35,008 bases of DNA. It comes from Woeseiaceae bacterium. Lineage in GTDB: Bacteria > Pseudomonadota > Gammaproteobacteria > Steroidobacterales > Woeseiaceae. The stretch is from assembly GCA_021773095.1 (NCBI GenBank), contig JAJFKR010000003.1, positions 1 through 35,008 of the forward strand, given 5' to 3'. The notes under the pieces were generated by a model. It ran no database searches, was not told where the DNA came from, and worked only from the letters and a program-made list of their open reading frames with translations. Of the stretch, positions 28,341 through 35,008 are shown one piece after another; positions within the stretch are counted from its first letter, which is position 1, and each line of letters begins with the position of its first letter. The position numbers were made by a program, and so were the translations under genes.

Positions 28341-28435
28341 TTTTATCTCCAGAATTGTGGGGCTATAGTTAAAGAGATGCGAACTTGTTCGTTTTAGATG
28401 CACCCACCGTTATATTACGTCGTGAACGACAATAG

Positions 28436-28621
28436 GATACTGCAACTGCGCTGGATCGCGGTCACCGGGTCACGGCCGTGTCGCGGAGACCTGAGCAGGT
28501 CAAAATTCAGCATGACAACCTGTCGGTCGTGAAAAGTGACCTCCTCGACAAGGCGAGTATCACCGAAATTGTGACGAGCAAAGATATCGTGATCTTATCT
28601 GTGCGCGGTGGCGCTTATTGA
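28436..28621 (+). pseudogene. Fragment of an NAD(P)-binding (NmrA/SDR-like) protein
   Basis: A frame of 62 codons, with an in-frame TAG just before it, reads ALDRGHRVTAVSRRPEQV, then QHDNLSVVKSDLLDKASITE and IVTSKDIVILSVRGG, ending in TGA at 28621. This matches residues about 15-75 of the NAD(P)H-binding Rossmann proteins whose N-terminus is GATGxxGxxI. The glycine-rich loop and the C-terminal two thirds are missing, and no start codon is present. Confidence 0.7.
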
Positions 28622-28740
28622 TGAGGCAGAACAGGCCATACACGTGAGGCAGCAGATCTCGGTTGCTTACTGAAAGGCAATCTGCGTTGAGGTAGTAGAT
28701 GGGGATTGTCATTGGCTGGCCGGGATTAGGATGCTGGAAC

Positions 28741-28985
28741 TCAATTCACTAACTCCTGTACACGCTCGGCGACGATGTCCAGTACTCCGGCTCAAGACCA
28801 ATCGTATGCTGTGCGCATTGAAAGACAATGTACCGGCTCTCCGAGCGATACCCTGCATTCTTAAGAGCCGCAAGACAGAATGCATGTGCTGCGCCATAAA
28901 TAACATCGAATCGAGTTTCATTACTCAGATCGGGGTGTTTGAAGTCTTCGATTTTGACCAAATTTTCGAGATTCTCATTTGGCAT
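28741..28985 (-). pseudogene. Wrecked HEPN toxin of an MNT-HEPN pair
   Basis: From ATG 28985 the frame reads ENLENLVKIEDFKH, RFDVIYGAAHAFCLAALKN, then GYRSESRYIVFQCAQHTIGL, the start of the HEPN-domain partner of MNT antitoxins. After EPEYW the frame goes off into TSSPSVYRS and a stop at 28749. In the next frame the DNA reads VLDIVAERVQELVN up to TGA at 28741, like the end of these proteins. The intervening segment, which should carry the Arg/His/Tyr toxin motif, is deleted with a frame change near 28780. The start overlaps the MNT gene stop, as in intact pairs. Confidence 0.75.
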
Positions 28986-29616
28986 CAACGGACCCGATCA
29001 AATTGATCGTAGGTGAGCTCAGAATTCGGGAGATAAACGGATTTTCATTATCCAGTCGTTCTTGAAAATCGACTTCTGTGTATAGCGTCAGACTGATTGA
29101 ACGCGCCAGTACGCGCTCCACTGGCATCAACGCAGCATAAACCTGTTCGAGTTTGGCGCTGTCTGAAACAACGAGAAGGTCGATATCACTACTGGACGTA
29201 TCCGTGCGCCTGGCGACGGAACCGTAGATAAGAGCAAGCCTCGGCATTTCTGGCAATGCCCCAAGTGCTTCCCGAATCGGACCAGCAAGGCCAACCGTCT
29301 TTTGGATAATGCCGCAGAGTTCATGGAATAGCGGTGAAGCAGCATTGGCCTGAAAATGTTTTTGCGTGGCGACCTTGTGCACCGTAACCAACCCGCCCTT
29401 GTGTAAACGTTCGAGCTCTCGTTGTACGGCACCGCGACCGGATTTGGCCAGCTCCATTATTTGGGTAACAAAGAAGCTTCTGTCGGGTTGGCCAAACAGG
29501 GCACCAAGCACCCTCTGCTGCGTAGACGTAAAGAGCGCATCCGCGAGTGAGCTGCTCCGAGACGTTTCAGAGGTACTGGAACTCGACTTATTCGCTGAAA
29601 CTACCATATGGATCAT
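28975..29616 (-). CDS. wHTH-MNT nucleotidyltransferase (antitoxin of MNT-HEPN type)
   Basis: The 213-residue protein has a Ser-rich start, then a winged helix (ADALFTSTQQRVLGALFGQP, SGRGAVQRELERLHKGGLVT). The C-terminal domain is a minimal nucleotidyltransferase with YGSVARRTDTSSSDIDLLVV, carrying the GSx(10)DxD catalytic motif. In studied pairs the MNT protein adds AMP groups to a Tyr of the HEPN RNase and so blocks it. All catalytic residues are present here although the HEPN partner is broken. ATG 29607 is an alternative start. Two tandem ATACCC/GGGTAT palindromes upstream are its likely operator, bound by the winged helix. Confidence 0.85.
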   Translation of the reverse strand: MIHMVVSANKSSSSTSETSRSSSLADALFTSTQQRVLGALFGQPDRSFFVTQIMELAKSGRGAVQRELERLHKGGLVTVHKVATQKHFQANAASPLFHELCGIIQKTVGLAGPIREALGALPEMPRLALIYGSVARRTDTSSSDIDLLVVSDSAKLEQVYAALMPVERVLARSISLTLYTEVDFQERLDNENPFISRILSSPTINLIGSVDAK

Positions 29617-29620
29617 ATAT

Positions 29621-29658
29621 ATACCCGAAATGGGTATTTTAGTACCCTTTTTGGGTAT
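29621..29658. promoter_or_regulatory. Tandem inverted-repeat operators upstream of wHTH-MNT gene
   Basis: ATACCC-N5-GGGTAT occurs at 29621-29637 and GTACCC-N5-GGGTAT at 29642-29658. The centres are 21 bp apart, two helical turns, so two dimers could bind one face of the DNA. They end five bases before the gene's ATG, well placed for autorepression by the winged helix. Confidence 0.65.
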
Positions 29659-29678
29659 GTAAAGTCACCGAAGGACCA

Positions 29679-30212
29679 CTAGACGATCAGTGCTTTGAAG
29701 CGATCGGACATTCCCCGATCCATCCCTGCCACCTCTTTGATCAAATTGCACTGCATGGTGACGCGGGCAATTTCCTTCAGTGCGGTATCGAACTCACGGG
29801 GTTTGTTGTCCTCAAACCATGATAGGACTGTTGAAAGGTGCCAGATCGCAGGCTTTCCCTCATGGACTGGGAGGGGAAAGTCAGCTCCTTGTTCTACGAC
29901 CAGTTTGCGCATGTACTGCCTGGAAAATCCCAGCAAGTTTGCGATATCGGTAAGACCGACCAGGTCGGGTGTTGCTTCAACCAGTTTGGCTTCGGGAATA
30001 GCGCGTTGCACGTCCGCAAGCGCACTAAGAATGGCGTCGTCAGCAGATGGTGCCTCACGAGCAAAATCGAGCGCGATTCGACCAGGCCGACCCAGACCAA
30101 TGAGCGCGTCGTCACAACCCTCTTCAAATAGCTTATCCACAAACAGGTTGGGATCGGCATCATGCTTTCCAAGTGCGAATAACAATGTGAAGTTGTACTG
30201 TTCCATCTTCAT
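29679..30212 (-). CDS. AlpA-like HTH protein, candidate antitoxin for HicA-like toxin
   Basis: I chose ATG 30212, which overlaps the toxin stop as ATGA and gives 177 residues. The N-terminal part (FTLLFALGKHDADPNLFVDK, EEGCDDALIGLGRPGRIAL) is a small alpha/beta domain seen in a widespread uncharacterised family. The C-terminal half has an AlpA/excisionase-like helix-turn-helix: LVGLTDIANLLGFSRQYMRK followed by the wing FPLPVHEGKPAIWHL and a helix SWFEDN. I infer that it binds the palindrome upstream of the pair and the toxin. The gene order (toxin first, overlapping regulator second) is like hicAB. Confidence 0.7.
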   Translation of the reverse strand: MKMEQYNFTLLFALGKHDADPNLFVDKLFEEGCDDALIGLGRPGRIALDFAREAPSADDAILSALADVQRAIPEAKLVEATPDLVGLTDIANLLGFSRQYMRKLVVEQGADFPLPVHEGKPAIWHLSTVLSWFEDNKPREFDTALKEIARVTMQCNLIKEVAGMDRGMSDRFKALIV

Positions 30213-30451
30213 CCATTCTTGCTGCAATTATCGACAACCCTGCGAATCTGCTTCGCGTGATTTGCTGCACTTCGAGGCGTACTCCAAATACTCGAAATAC
30301 AGAATTCGCCACACCGACATTCCTGATCGTTGTACGGGCAGTAAACCCTGCCCCATGCGTGTGAGCCGCCAACCTCAACGCGCCAGCCGAAACTCTCTGC
30401 GTAGACGAGCGCTTCCTCAACTTCCTTTTTCGGGTGACGATTGCGATGCAT
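30209..30451 (-). CDS. HicA-like small protein, candidate toxin
   Basis: The 80-residue protein reads HPKKEVEEALVYAESFGWRV followed by EVGGSHAWGRVYCPYND, then CRCGEFCISSIWSTPRS, ANHAKQIRRVVDNC. The helix-strand opening and the GGSHAWG motif match the HicA-type dsRBD fold, in which the His is catalytic for mRNA cleavage. The four Cys are unusual for HicA and may bind metal. I chose ATG 30451; TTG 30457 is in frame just upstream. The stop overlaps the HTH gene. Members of this family are usually annotated hypothetical. Confidence 0.65.
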   Translation of the reverse strand: MHRNRHPKKEVEEALVYAESFGWRVEVGGSHAWGRVYCPYNDQECRCGEFCISSIWSTPRSAANHAKQIRRVVDNCSKNG

Positions 30452-30470
30452 TAGCAATAAGCCAATCTGG

Positions 30471-30507
30471 ATGCTAGGTGGGTCTCAATAAGTTGTCAAG
30501 TGACAAC
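30471..30507 (-). promoter_or_regulatory. Promoter and palindrome of the HicA-like operon
   Basis: On the minus strand TTGACA (30499-30494) is 17 bases from TAGCAT (30476-30471), and the ATG at 30451 lies about 20 bases on. GTTGTCA-AG-TGACAAC at 30492-30507 is a 16-bp palindrome that covers the -35 box, a likely operator for the HTH protein. Confidence 0.6.
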
Positions 30508-30581
30508 CTACCAAAGAGTATGAGAACTCAGACCTATTTTCTACGCTAGCTTCTCAATATATCGAGCGAATAATTAGGTCG

Positions 30582-31136
30582 TTAGTGCCAATAAGCCGGT
30601 GGCGCTGGCTCCGACACGAAATTATCCGCCCCGCTCAACAATCCCCCAGCGGGGGGATTATTGATCAACTTGGAAACATCTCCAATATCATCATCGATAA
30701 TGTCATTCGCACGGTAACCACACTCCGGAACGGCCCGCCCGTCCGGACGTTTGAAGAACCAGCGGTTCTGGTAGTCACGCTGGATCGAAAATCCACCCTC
30801 ATGCACGAGCTTGTGATGCTGTGAGCACAGCAGCATCAGGTTATCGAGACTGGTCTCGCCACCAGCAGACCAATGCTGTATGTGATGCGCATCGACAAAA
30901 CGCGTGTGGTGACAACCGGGAAACGCACAGCTTTTGTCCCGGGCTATAAGGGCACGTTTGATGGCCGTTGGCACAGTTCGGGTCTTGCGACCGATATTCA
31001 ACGGTTCTCCGTTCTCATCTTCACCGATAACCACCGCATGACCATCACAACACAGTCGTTTGACACTTTCGATGGGGAGGTTTGAGCGACCGTTGCCGGT
31101 AGCGAGTGCCGATTGATCGACGTGGATTGTCACCAT
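30582..31136 (-). pseudogene. 5'-truncated DUF222/HNH endonuclease copy
   Basis: The open frame from ATG 31136 encodes 184 residues that match only the last part of DUF222-HNH proteins (usually over 400 residues). MVTIHVDQSALATG starts the homology. The HNH core CAFPGCHHTRFVDAHHIQHW followed by NLMLLCSQHHKLVH is intact, so a small nuclease could in principle be made. Upstream, an in-frame stop and a beta-propeller fragment replace the missing DUF222 part. A nearly identical segment occurs at 34528-35008, so it is likely a partial duplication of that gene. Confidence 0.75.
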
Positions 31137-31149
31137 CGCATCTGAATAG

Positions 31150-31368
31150 TCGATCTCGGCCTGAATCGAACAACAGGCTGCCGTCGGGCCTCAATCTTTC
31201 GCCACGCCCAACGTTCTCGCCAGATACTTTTGTCCTCGCCAGAGTCACCAAATCCAAAGAGACGACGGACGAAACGCCGACGATATCTACGACCATGTAC
31301 GCTATGTTTTTCGCAGAATCTATATCAATGTCTATTGCCGACGACGACATCGGATAATGCCGAATCAA
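31150..31368 (-). pseudogene. Beta-propeller gene fragment
   Basis: In a different frame from the HNH copy the minus strand reads DIDSAKNIAYMVVDIVGVSS, VVSLDLVTLARTKVSGENVG, then LRPDGSLLFDSGRDRLF. This is the repeat phrase of exported propeller proteins (Leu-Asp-x-Val-Thr-x-x-Arg-Thr, x-Asp-x-x-x-Asx-Arg). About 60 residues remain, and the frame runs into the HNH copy at about 31150. It begins 23 bp after the six-repeat lipoprotein gene on the same strand. Confidence 0.5.
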
Positions 31369-31390
31369 GAATGGTCAATGAGTCGGACAA

Positions 31391-34378
31391 CTACTCACGC
31401 CAGTGCATTTCTCCATTAAGCGGCGGACCACCGTCGCAACTTTGTTCAAATCGCAAGTCGATGCCAGTGAGGATTACGCCGTTGTAGGTCACACTGTCGA
31501 TAGCAAACCATCCTGACAACTGATTGCAACCGCGACCTTCACCGGTCCAGCTTAGCCCGCCAATGACGGCATTGTGGAGCGGATATCGCTGCAGGTTTCC
31601 ATAGTACCCAGCCTCGAGATAGTTGAGAGTATTCATTGCCTGAAAGATCCCGCTCCAGCGCTCGGCCCCGCCCACGTCGACGTCAAGTTGCGCACCAGGT
31701 GCAGTTACTGAGAATTCATTGTCGTCGTACAGATAATTCGCGCCCTGCCCAACCCAATCTCCAATATCGCTCTCCAGATACACGTAATTGCCTGTCGCAG
31801 GTGTAATTCCGGGGGCCGGTGCCCACAGACCGGCCGGTATCGGTAAAACCGGCCCGGCGGGAGCCGTATTGTCGCTTGCGTCCCAATGGATTTCGCCATT
31901 CAGTGCCGGACCACCGTCGCAATGCTGTTCAAATCTCAGGTCGATCGCAGACAAAATATTGCCGTCATACGTCACGCTGTCGACGGCGAACCATCCAGTC
32001 AACGTATTACAACCGCGACCTTCTCCCGACCAACTCAATCCGCCTTTCGCTGGGTTATGAAATGGATGGCCTTGCAGATCACCGTAATAGCCGACCTCAA
32101 GCTGTGGAATTGATTCCATCCCCTCAAAGTCACTACGCCAGTTTTCATCGCCAGCGACGGTGACAGTCAGGCGCGCGCCCTGTGTTCCAAAAGAAAGAGT
32201 ACTGTCAGCTTGCGTGTAAAGGTAGTTCTCCCCCCTTCCTATGAAGTCACCCGAATCACTTTCAAGATAAACGTAGTTGCCTGTAGTCGGAACGACACCG
32301 GGTGTTGGCTCCCATAAGCCTGCTGGGATAGGTAATACTGGGCCCGGCGCTGCGGTTGTGTCGTTCGCATCCCAATGAATCTCACCATGCAACATTGCGA
32401 CGCCGTCGCAAGACTGCTCAAATCGCAGATCGATGGCCATTACCGTACTTCCACTGTAAGTGACGCTGTCAACCATGAGCCAGCCGGTGATGGCACCGCA
32501 TGCGCGACCCTCACCGGACCAATTGAGTCCAGCCTTGGTCGGGTTTTGGGTTGGGAATTGCTGCACGTCGCCGTAGTAACCAGCTTCAAGAAGCGTGAGT
32601 AAATTCATAGGCTCAAAATTGCCACTCCAAAGCTCATCACCGTGCACCGAAATCTGCACGCCTCCCAACATGGGTTGGCTCGCCGTGATAATGCTGTCGA
32701 GTGGCGTGTAAAGGTAATTCTGGCCTTGTCCAACCCAGTCGCCTATATCACTTTCGATATAGATGTAGTTTCCCGTTGCCGGCGTGATTCCAGGTAGCGG
32801 CTCCCAAAGACCCGCAGGAGGCGTTGGATCGGGACCGGGCGCGGCTGTGGTGTCATTGGCGTCCCAGTGAATTTCTCCTTTCAACGCTGGTCCGCTGCCT
32901 TCGCAGTGTTGCTCGAACCGCAAGTCGACCGCGCTTAAGATATCACCGTCGTAGGTGACGCTGTCGACCACGAACCAACCGGTCAACGTGTTGCAACCGC
33001 GGCCCTCACCCGTCCAGCTCAGCCCCCCTTTTACGGGATTGTGGAACGGATGGCGTTCCAGATCGCCGTAATAGCCGACTTCCAAACGCAACAGAGAGTC
33101 CATTCCCTCGAATGACCCTTTCCATTCATCATCTCCGTCGACCCTAATTTTGAAATGCGCCGCCGTCGAAGTCACTGTAAACACAGCATCGGCGGAGGTA
33201 TAGAGATTGGTCTGACCAGCACCGATGTAATCACCGACGTCACTTTCCAGGTAAACGTAATTGCTGGTTGTCGGGGTCGCACCCTCTGGGGGCTCCCATA
33301 ACCCGGCAGGGGCTGGTACAACGGGACCGGGCGCGCTGGTATCGTCGTCGACATCCCAGCGAATCGCGCCGTGGAGAGCGGGTCCACCGCCTTCACAATG
33401 TTGCTCAAATCGCAGGTCGACCGCGGCTAGTGTATTCCCATTGTAGGTGACGCTATCAACCATAAACCAACCGGTTAGCCGATTACAGCCACGTCCCTCG
33501 CCCGACCAACTGAGCCCACCTTTGACCGGATTGTGGAACGGATAGCGCTGCAAATCGTCATAGAATCCAGCTTCGACAAAATCAATGACACTCATCGCCT
33601 GAAAATCGCCATTCCATCGTTCGTCGCCGTCGATGGAAACAGAAAAATGTGCGTTTCCTGAGTTGACAGTGATGCGCGCGTTAGCGCTGGTGTATGAGTA
33701 GTCTTGGCCGGCACCAATGTAGTCGCCAGAATCGCTCTCAAGGTAAACGAAATTGCCGGTTACGGGCGTGGCGCCGTCCGGCGGCGACCACAATCCAGCC
33801 GGCGGTGAAACTACTGGACCGGGGGGCGCTGTGGCATCGTCGCTATCCCAGTGGATATCCCCACGCAATGCGACCGTCTCACCTTCGCAATATTGTTCGA
33901 ACTGCAGATCGAAACCGACCAGTGTCATACCTTCGTACACAACTTCTTCGACGGTCAACGTTCCAGTGAGCGTATTGCAGCCACGTCCTTCACCGGTCCA
34001 GCTTAGTCCACCGACGGCCGGGTCGTGAACAGGGTAGCGGGCGAGGTTAGTGTAAGTACCAACCTCAAATTGAGTATATGTATTCGGCAGAATGAAATCG
34101 GCGCTCCAGGACTCGTTGCCAGCGACCTGAATTGAAACTTGGGCATCGGAAACTGTCACCGTGATTACTGCGTCAGCCTGGGTATAGGAATAGGATTGAC
34201 CGGCACCAATGTAGTCACCCGTGTCGCTGGTCAAATCAATAGAAGTCGGTGGCGGCGGAGGCGGAGTTGTTGCGATAGGCGGAGTTGCAGCTGGCGCTGA
34301 GCCACCGCCTCCTCCACAAGCACTTGCTACGAGCAAGCACGTCACAGGGAGCAAAGCTCGACTCTTGCACTCAAACAT
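31391..34378 (-). CDS. Large lipoprotein made of six ~157-residue repeats
   Basis: The 995-residue protein has a lipoprotein signal (LLVASAC, Cys about residue 21), then Gly and Pro-rich linkers. Six tandem units follow. Each opens with a phrase like YVYLESDSGDYIGAGQ, has GGLSWSGEGRGCNTLTGWF in the middle and DLRFEQHCEGG near its end, and is joined to the next by a Pro-rich linker such as PAGLWEPPEGATP. Each unit keeps one Cys in GRGCN and one in EQ(H/S/Y)C, probably a disulfide. The first and last units are the most divergent. I do not recognise the domain; binding or adhesion at the cell surface is inferred. Corresponding DNA repeats are clear in the sequence. The gene lies between two HNH gene segments. 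Confidence 0.8.
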   Translation of the reverse strand: MFECKSRALLPVTCLLVASACGGGGGSAPAATPPIATTPPPPPPTSIDLTSDTGDYIGAGQSYSYTQADAVITVTVSDAQVSIQVAGNESWSADFILPNTYTQFEVGTYTNLARYPVHDPAVGGLSWTGEGRGCNTLTGTLTVEEVVYEGMTLVGFDLQFEQYCEGETVALRGDIHWDSDDATAPPGPVVSPPAGLWSPPDGATPVTGNFVYLESDSGDYIGAGQDYSYTSANARITVNSGNAHFSVSIDGDERWNGDFQAMSVIDFVEAGFYDDLQRYPFHNPVKGGLSWSGEGRGCNRLTGWFMVDSVTYNGNTLAAVDLRFEQHCEGGGPALHGAIRWDVDDDTSAPGPVVPAPAGLWEPPEGATPTTSNYVYLESDVGDYIGAGQTNLYTSADAVFTVTSTAAHFKIRVDGDDEWKGSFEGMDSLLRLEVGYYGDLERHPFHNPVKGGLSWTGEGRGCNTLTGWFVVDSVTYDGDILSAVDLRFEQHCEGSGPALKGEIHWDANDTTAAPGPDPTPPAGLWEPLPGITPATGNYIYIESDIGDWVGQGQNYLYTPLDSIITASQPMLGGVQISVHGDELWSGNFEPMNLLTLLEAGYYGDVQQFPTQNPTKAGLNWSGEGRACGAITGWLMVDSVTYSGSTVMAIDLRFEQSCDGVAMLHGEIHWDANDTTAAPGPVLPIPAGLWEPTPGVVPTTGNYVYLESDSGDFIGRGENYLYTQADSTLSFGTQGARLTVTVAGDENWRSDFEGMESIPQLEVGYYGDLQGHPFHNPAKGGLSWSGEGRGCNTLTGWFAVDSVTYDGNILSAIDLRFEQHCDGGPALNGEIHWDASDNTAPAGPVLPIPAGLWAPAPGITPATGNYVYLESDIGDWVGQGANYLYDDNEFSVTAPGAQLDVDVGGAERWSGIFQAMNTLNYLEAGYYGNLQRYPLHNAVIGGLSWTGEGRGCNQLSGWFAIDSVTYNGVILTGIDLRFEQSCDGGPPLNGEMHWRE
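31437..34240 (-). repeat. Six tandem coding repeats of about 470 bp
   Basis: The DNA for the six protein units repeats about every 470 bp. Recognisable blocks include the minus-strand segment for GRGCN (near 31530, 32010, 32500, 33000, 33490 and 33990) and the WGLP-rich linker. Units 2 to 5 are closest to each other in sequence, which suggests recent expansion by unequal crossing-over. Confidence 0.75.
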
Positions 34379-34527
34379 TGTAAACGTCCTTCGTATTCAT
34401 ATTTGGTCAGACCCAATACAGACTGATTGGTCGCGGACCGACGCTTCTATCGTTCAAGGCTACCATGTGCAGAGTTCAGCATCGCTGAAGTATCAATTCG
34501 AAGTTAGCTGATTTCGACTCCCGCTCA

Positions 34528-35008
34528 CTATTGGCAATAGGCCGGCGTCAACGGCTCCCGACAAGCGGGATCGAGATCCGACACAAAATTATCCGTGCCG
34601 CTCAATAATCCCCCAGCTGGGGGATTGTTGATCAATTCGGAAACATTCCCAATATCATCGTCCAACGTGTCCTGTGTTCTGTATCCGCAGGCCGGCACGA
34701 CCCTCCCGTCCGGACGTTTGAAGAACCAGTGGTTCTGGTAGTCACGCTGGATCGCAAATCCCCCTTCATGCACAAGCTTGTGATGCTGCGAGCACAGCAG
34801 CATCAAATTATCGAGACTGGTTTCGCCACCAGCAGACCAATGTTCTATGTGATGCGCATCGACAAAGCGCGTGTGGTGACAACCGGGAAACGCACAGCTC
34901 TTGTCCCTGGCAATCAGGGCACGTTTGATGGCCGTTGGCACAGTTCGGGTCTTGCGACCGATATTCAACGGTTCTCCGTTCTCATCTTCACCGATAACCA
35001 CCGCATGA
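34528..35008 (-). CDS. DUF222/HNH endonuclease, 3' part (continues past the window)
   Basis: The frame is open to the window end, where it reads HAVVIGEDENGEPLNIGRK, so the gene's 5' part lies outside. The HNH core CAFPGCHHTRFVDAHHIEHW, NLMLLCSQHHKLVHEGG is intact. Over about 300 bp it differs from 30740-31040 at only about 16 positions by eye. The C-terminal tail (PPAGGLLSGTDNFVS) is shared as well, with small changes. DUF222-HNH proteins are common in many bacteria and are often repeated in the genome; some carry mobile features, but no element boundary is visible here. Confidence 0.82.
   Translation of the reverse strand, partial: HAVVIGEDENGEPLNIGRKTRTVPTAIKRALIARDKSCAFPGCHHTRFVDAHHIEHWSAGGETSLDNLMLLCSQHHKLVHEGGFAIQRDYQNHWFFKRPDGRVVPACGYRTQDTLDDDIGNVSELINNPPAGGLLSGTDNFVSDLDPACREPLTPAYCQ

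Noticed and set aside
28690..28712. Second PhzF-like start (MTIPIYYLNA) on the minus strand
   Set aside because: Only about ten codons resemble the PhzF N-terminus, and the following sequence does not; too short to call.
29695..30477. 260-residue plus-strand frame opposite the HicA-like/HTH pair
   Set aside because: It covers two overlapping genes with recognised motifs and is Ser/Arg-rich, like other shadows.
30582..35008. Composite transposon formed by the two HNH segments
   Set aside because: No terminal inverted repeats, target duplications or transposase are visible; the repeats look like duplicated gene ends.

Overview
This window looks like chromosomal DNA from a moderately GC-rich gammaproteobacterium, possibly a marine or sediment lineage near Woeseiales or Steroidobacterales. 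That placement is inference. It rests on a TonB-dependent receptor, a TolB-like/TPR membrane protein, DjlA, YegQ/TrhP and YccF, many secreted hydrolases, and a tRNA gene with an encoded CCA end. Nothing here is a clear phage or insertion sequence. Several intergenic stretches do hold wreckage of genes: a PhzF-family enzyme, an NAD(P)-binding protein, a HEPN toxin, a beta-propeller protein, a possible outer-membrane barrel and a truncated HNH nuclease.

Layout. 1-6.2 kb: tRNA-Arg(TCG) with terminator, a small secreted protein, a TonB-dependent receptor, trhP, and a MocR-type regulator divergent from a small ORF coupled to an EamA transporter. 7.2-11.4 kb: one-strand cluster of a TolB-like/TPR membrane protein, a small exported protein and an amidohydrolase lipoprotein of the D-aminoacylase family that lacks the usual N-terminal metal ligands. 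11.5-15.0 kb: a TPR/beta-barrel outer-membrane protein downstream of a secreted Asp-Ser repeat protein, then a membrane/TPR protein. 15.1-19.7 kb: an AbiE-like toxin-antitoxin pair in inverted order, a DUF305/LVIVD-repeat secreted protein, and an RHH/Doc pair. 19.7-28.3 kb: djlA, cysK-like, an M20 peptidase and dienelactone-hydrolase operon, an alpha/beta hydrolase, a Cas4-like/DUF2779 nuclease, yccF, and a DUF6249/ECF-sigma/small-membrane-protein operon. 28.4-30.5 kb: gene remnants, an MNT antitoxin with a wrecked HEPN partner, and a HicA-like/AlpA-like candidate toxin-antitoxin pair. 30.6-35.0 kb: two near-identical 3' portions of DUF222/HNH genes flanking a 995-residue lipoprotein made of six repeats of about 157 residues.

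The most unusual material is (i) four toxin-antitoxin-like loci within about 15 kb, three of them with good sigma70-like promoters, palindromic operators and almost no 5' leader; (ii) the HicA-like/AlpA-like pair, a plausible little-described module; (iii) the Asp-Ser protein plus TPR-barrel locus; and (iv) the six-repeat lipoprotein between duplicated nuclease gene segments. All calls come from reading the sequence; no database search was run.
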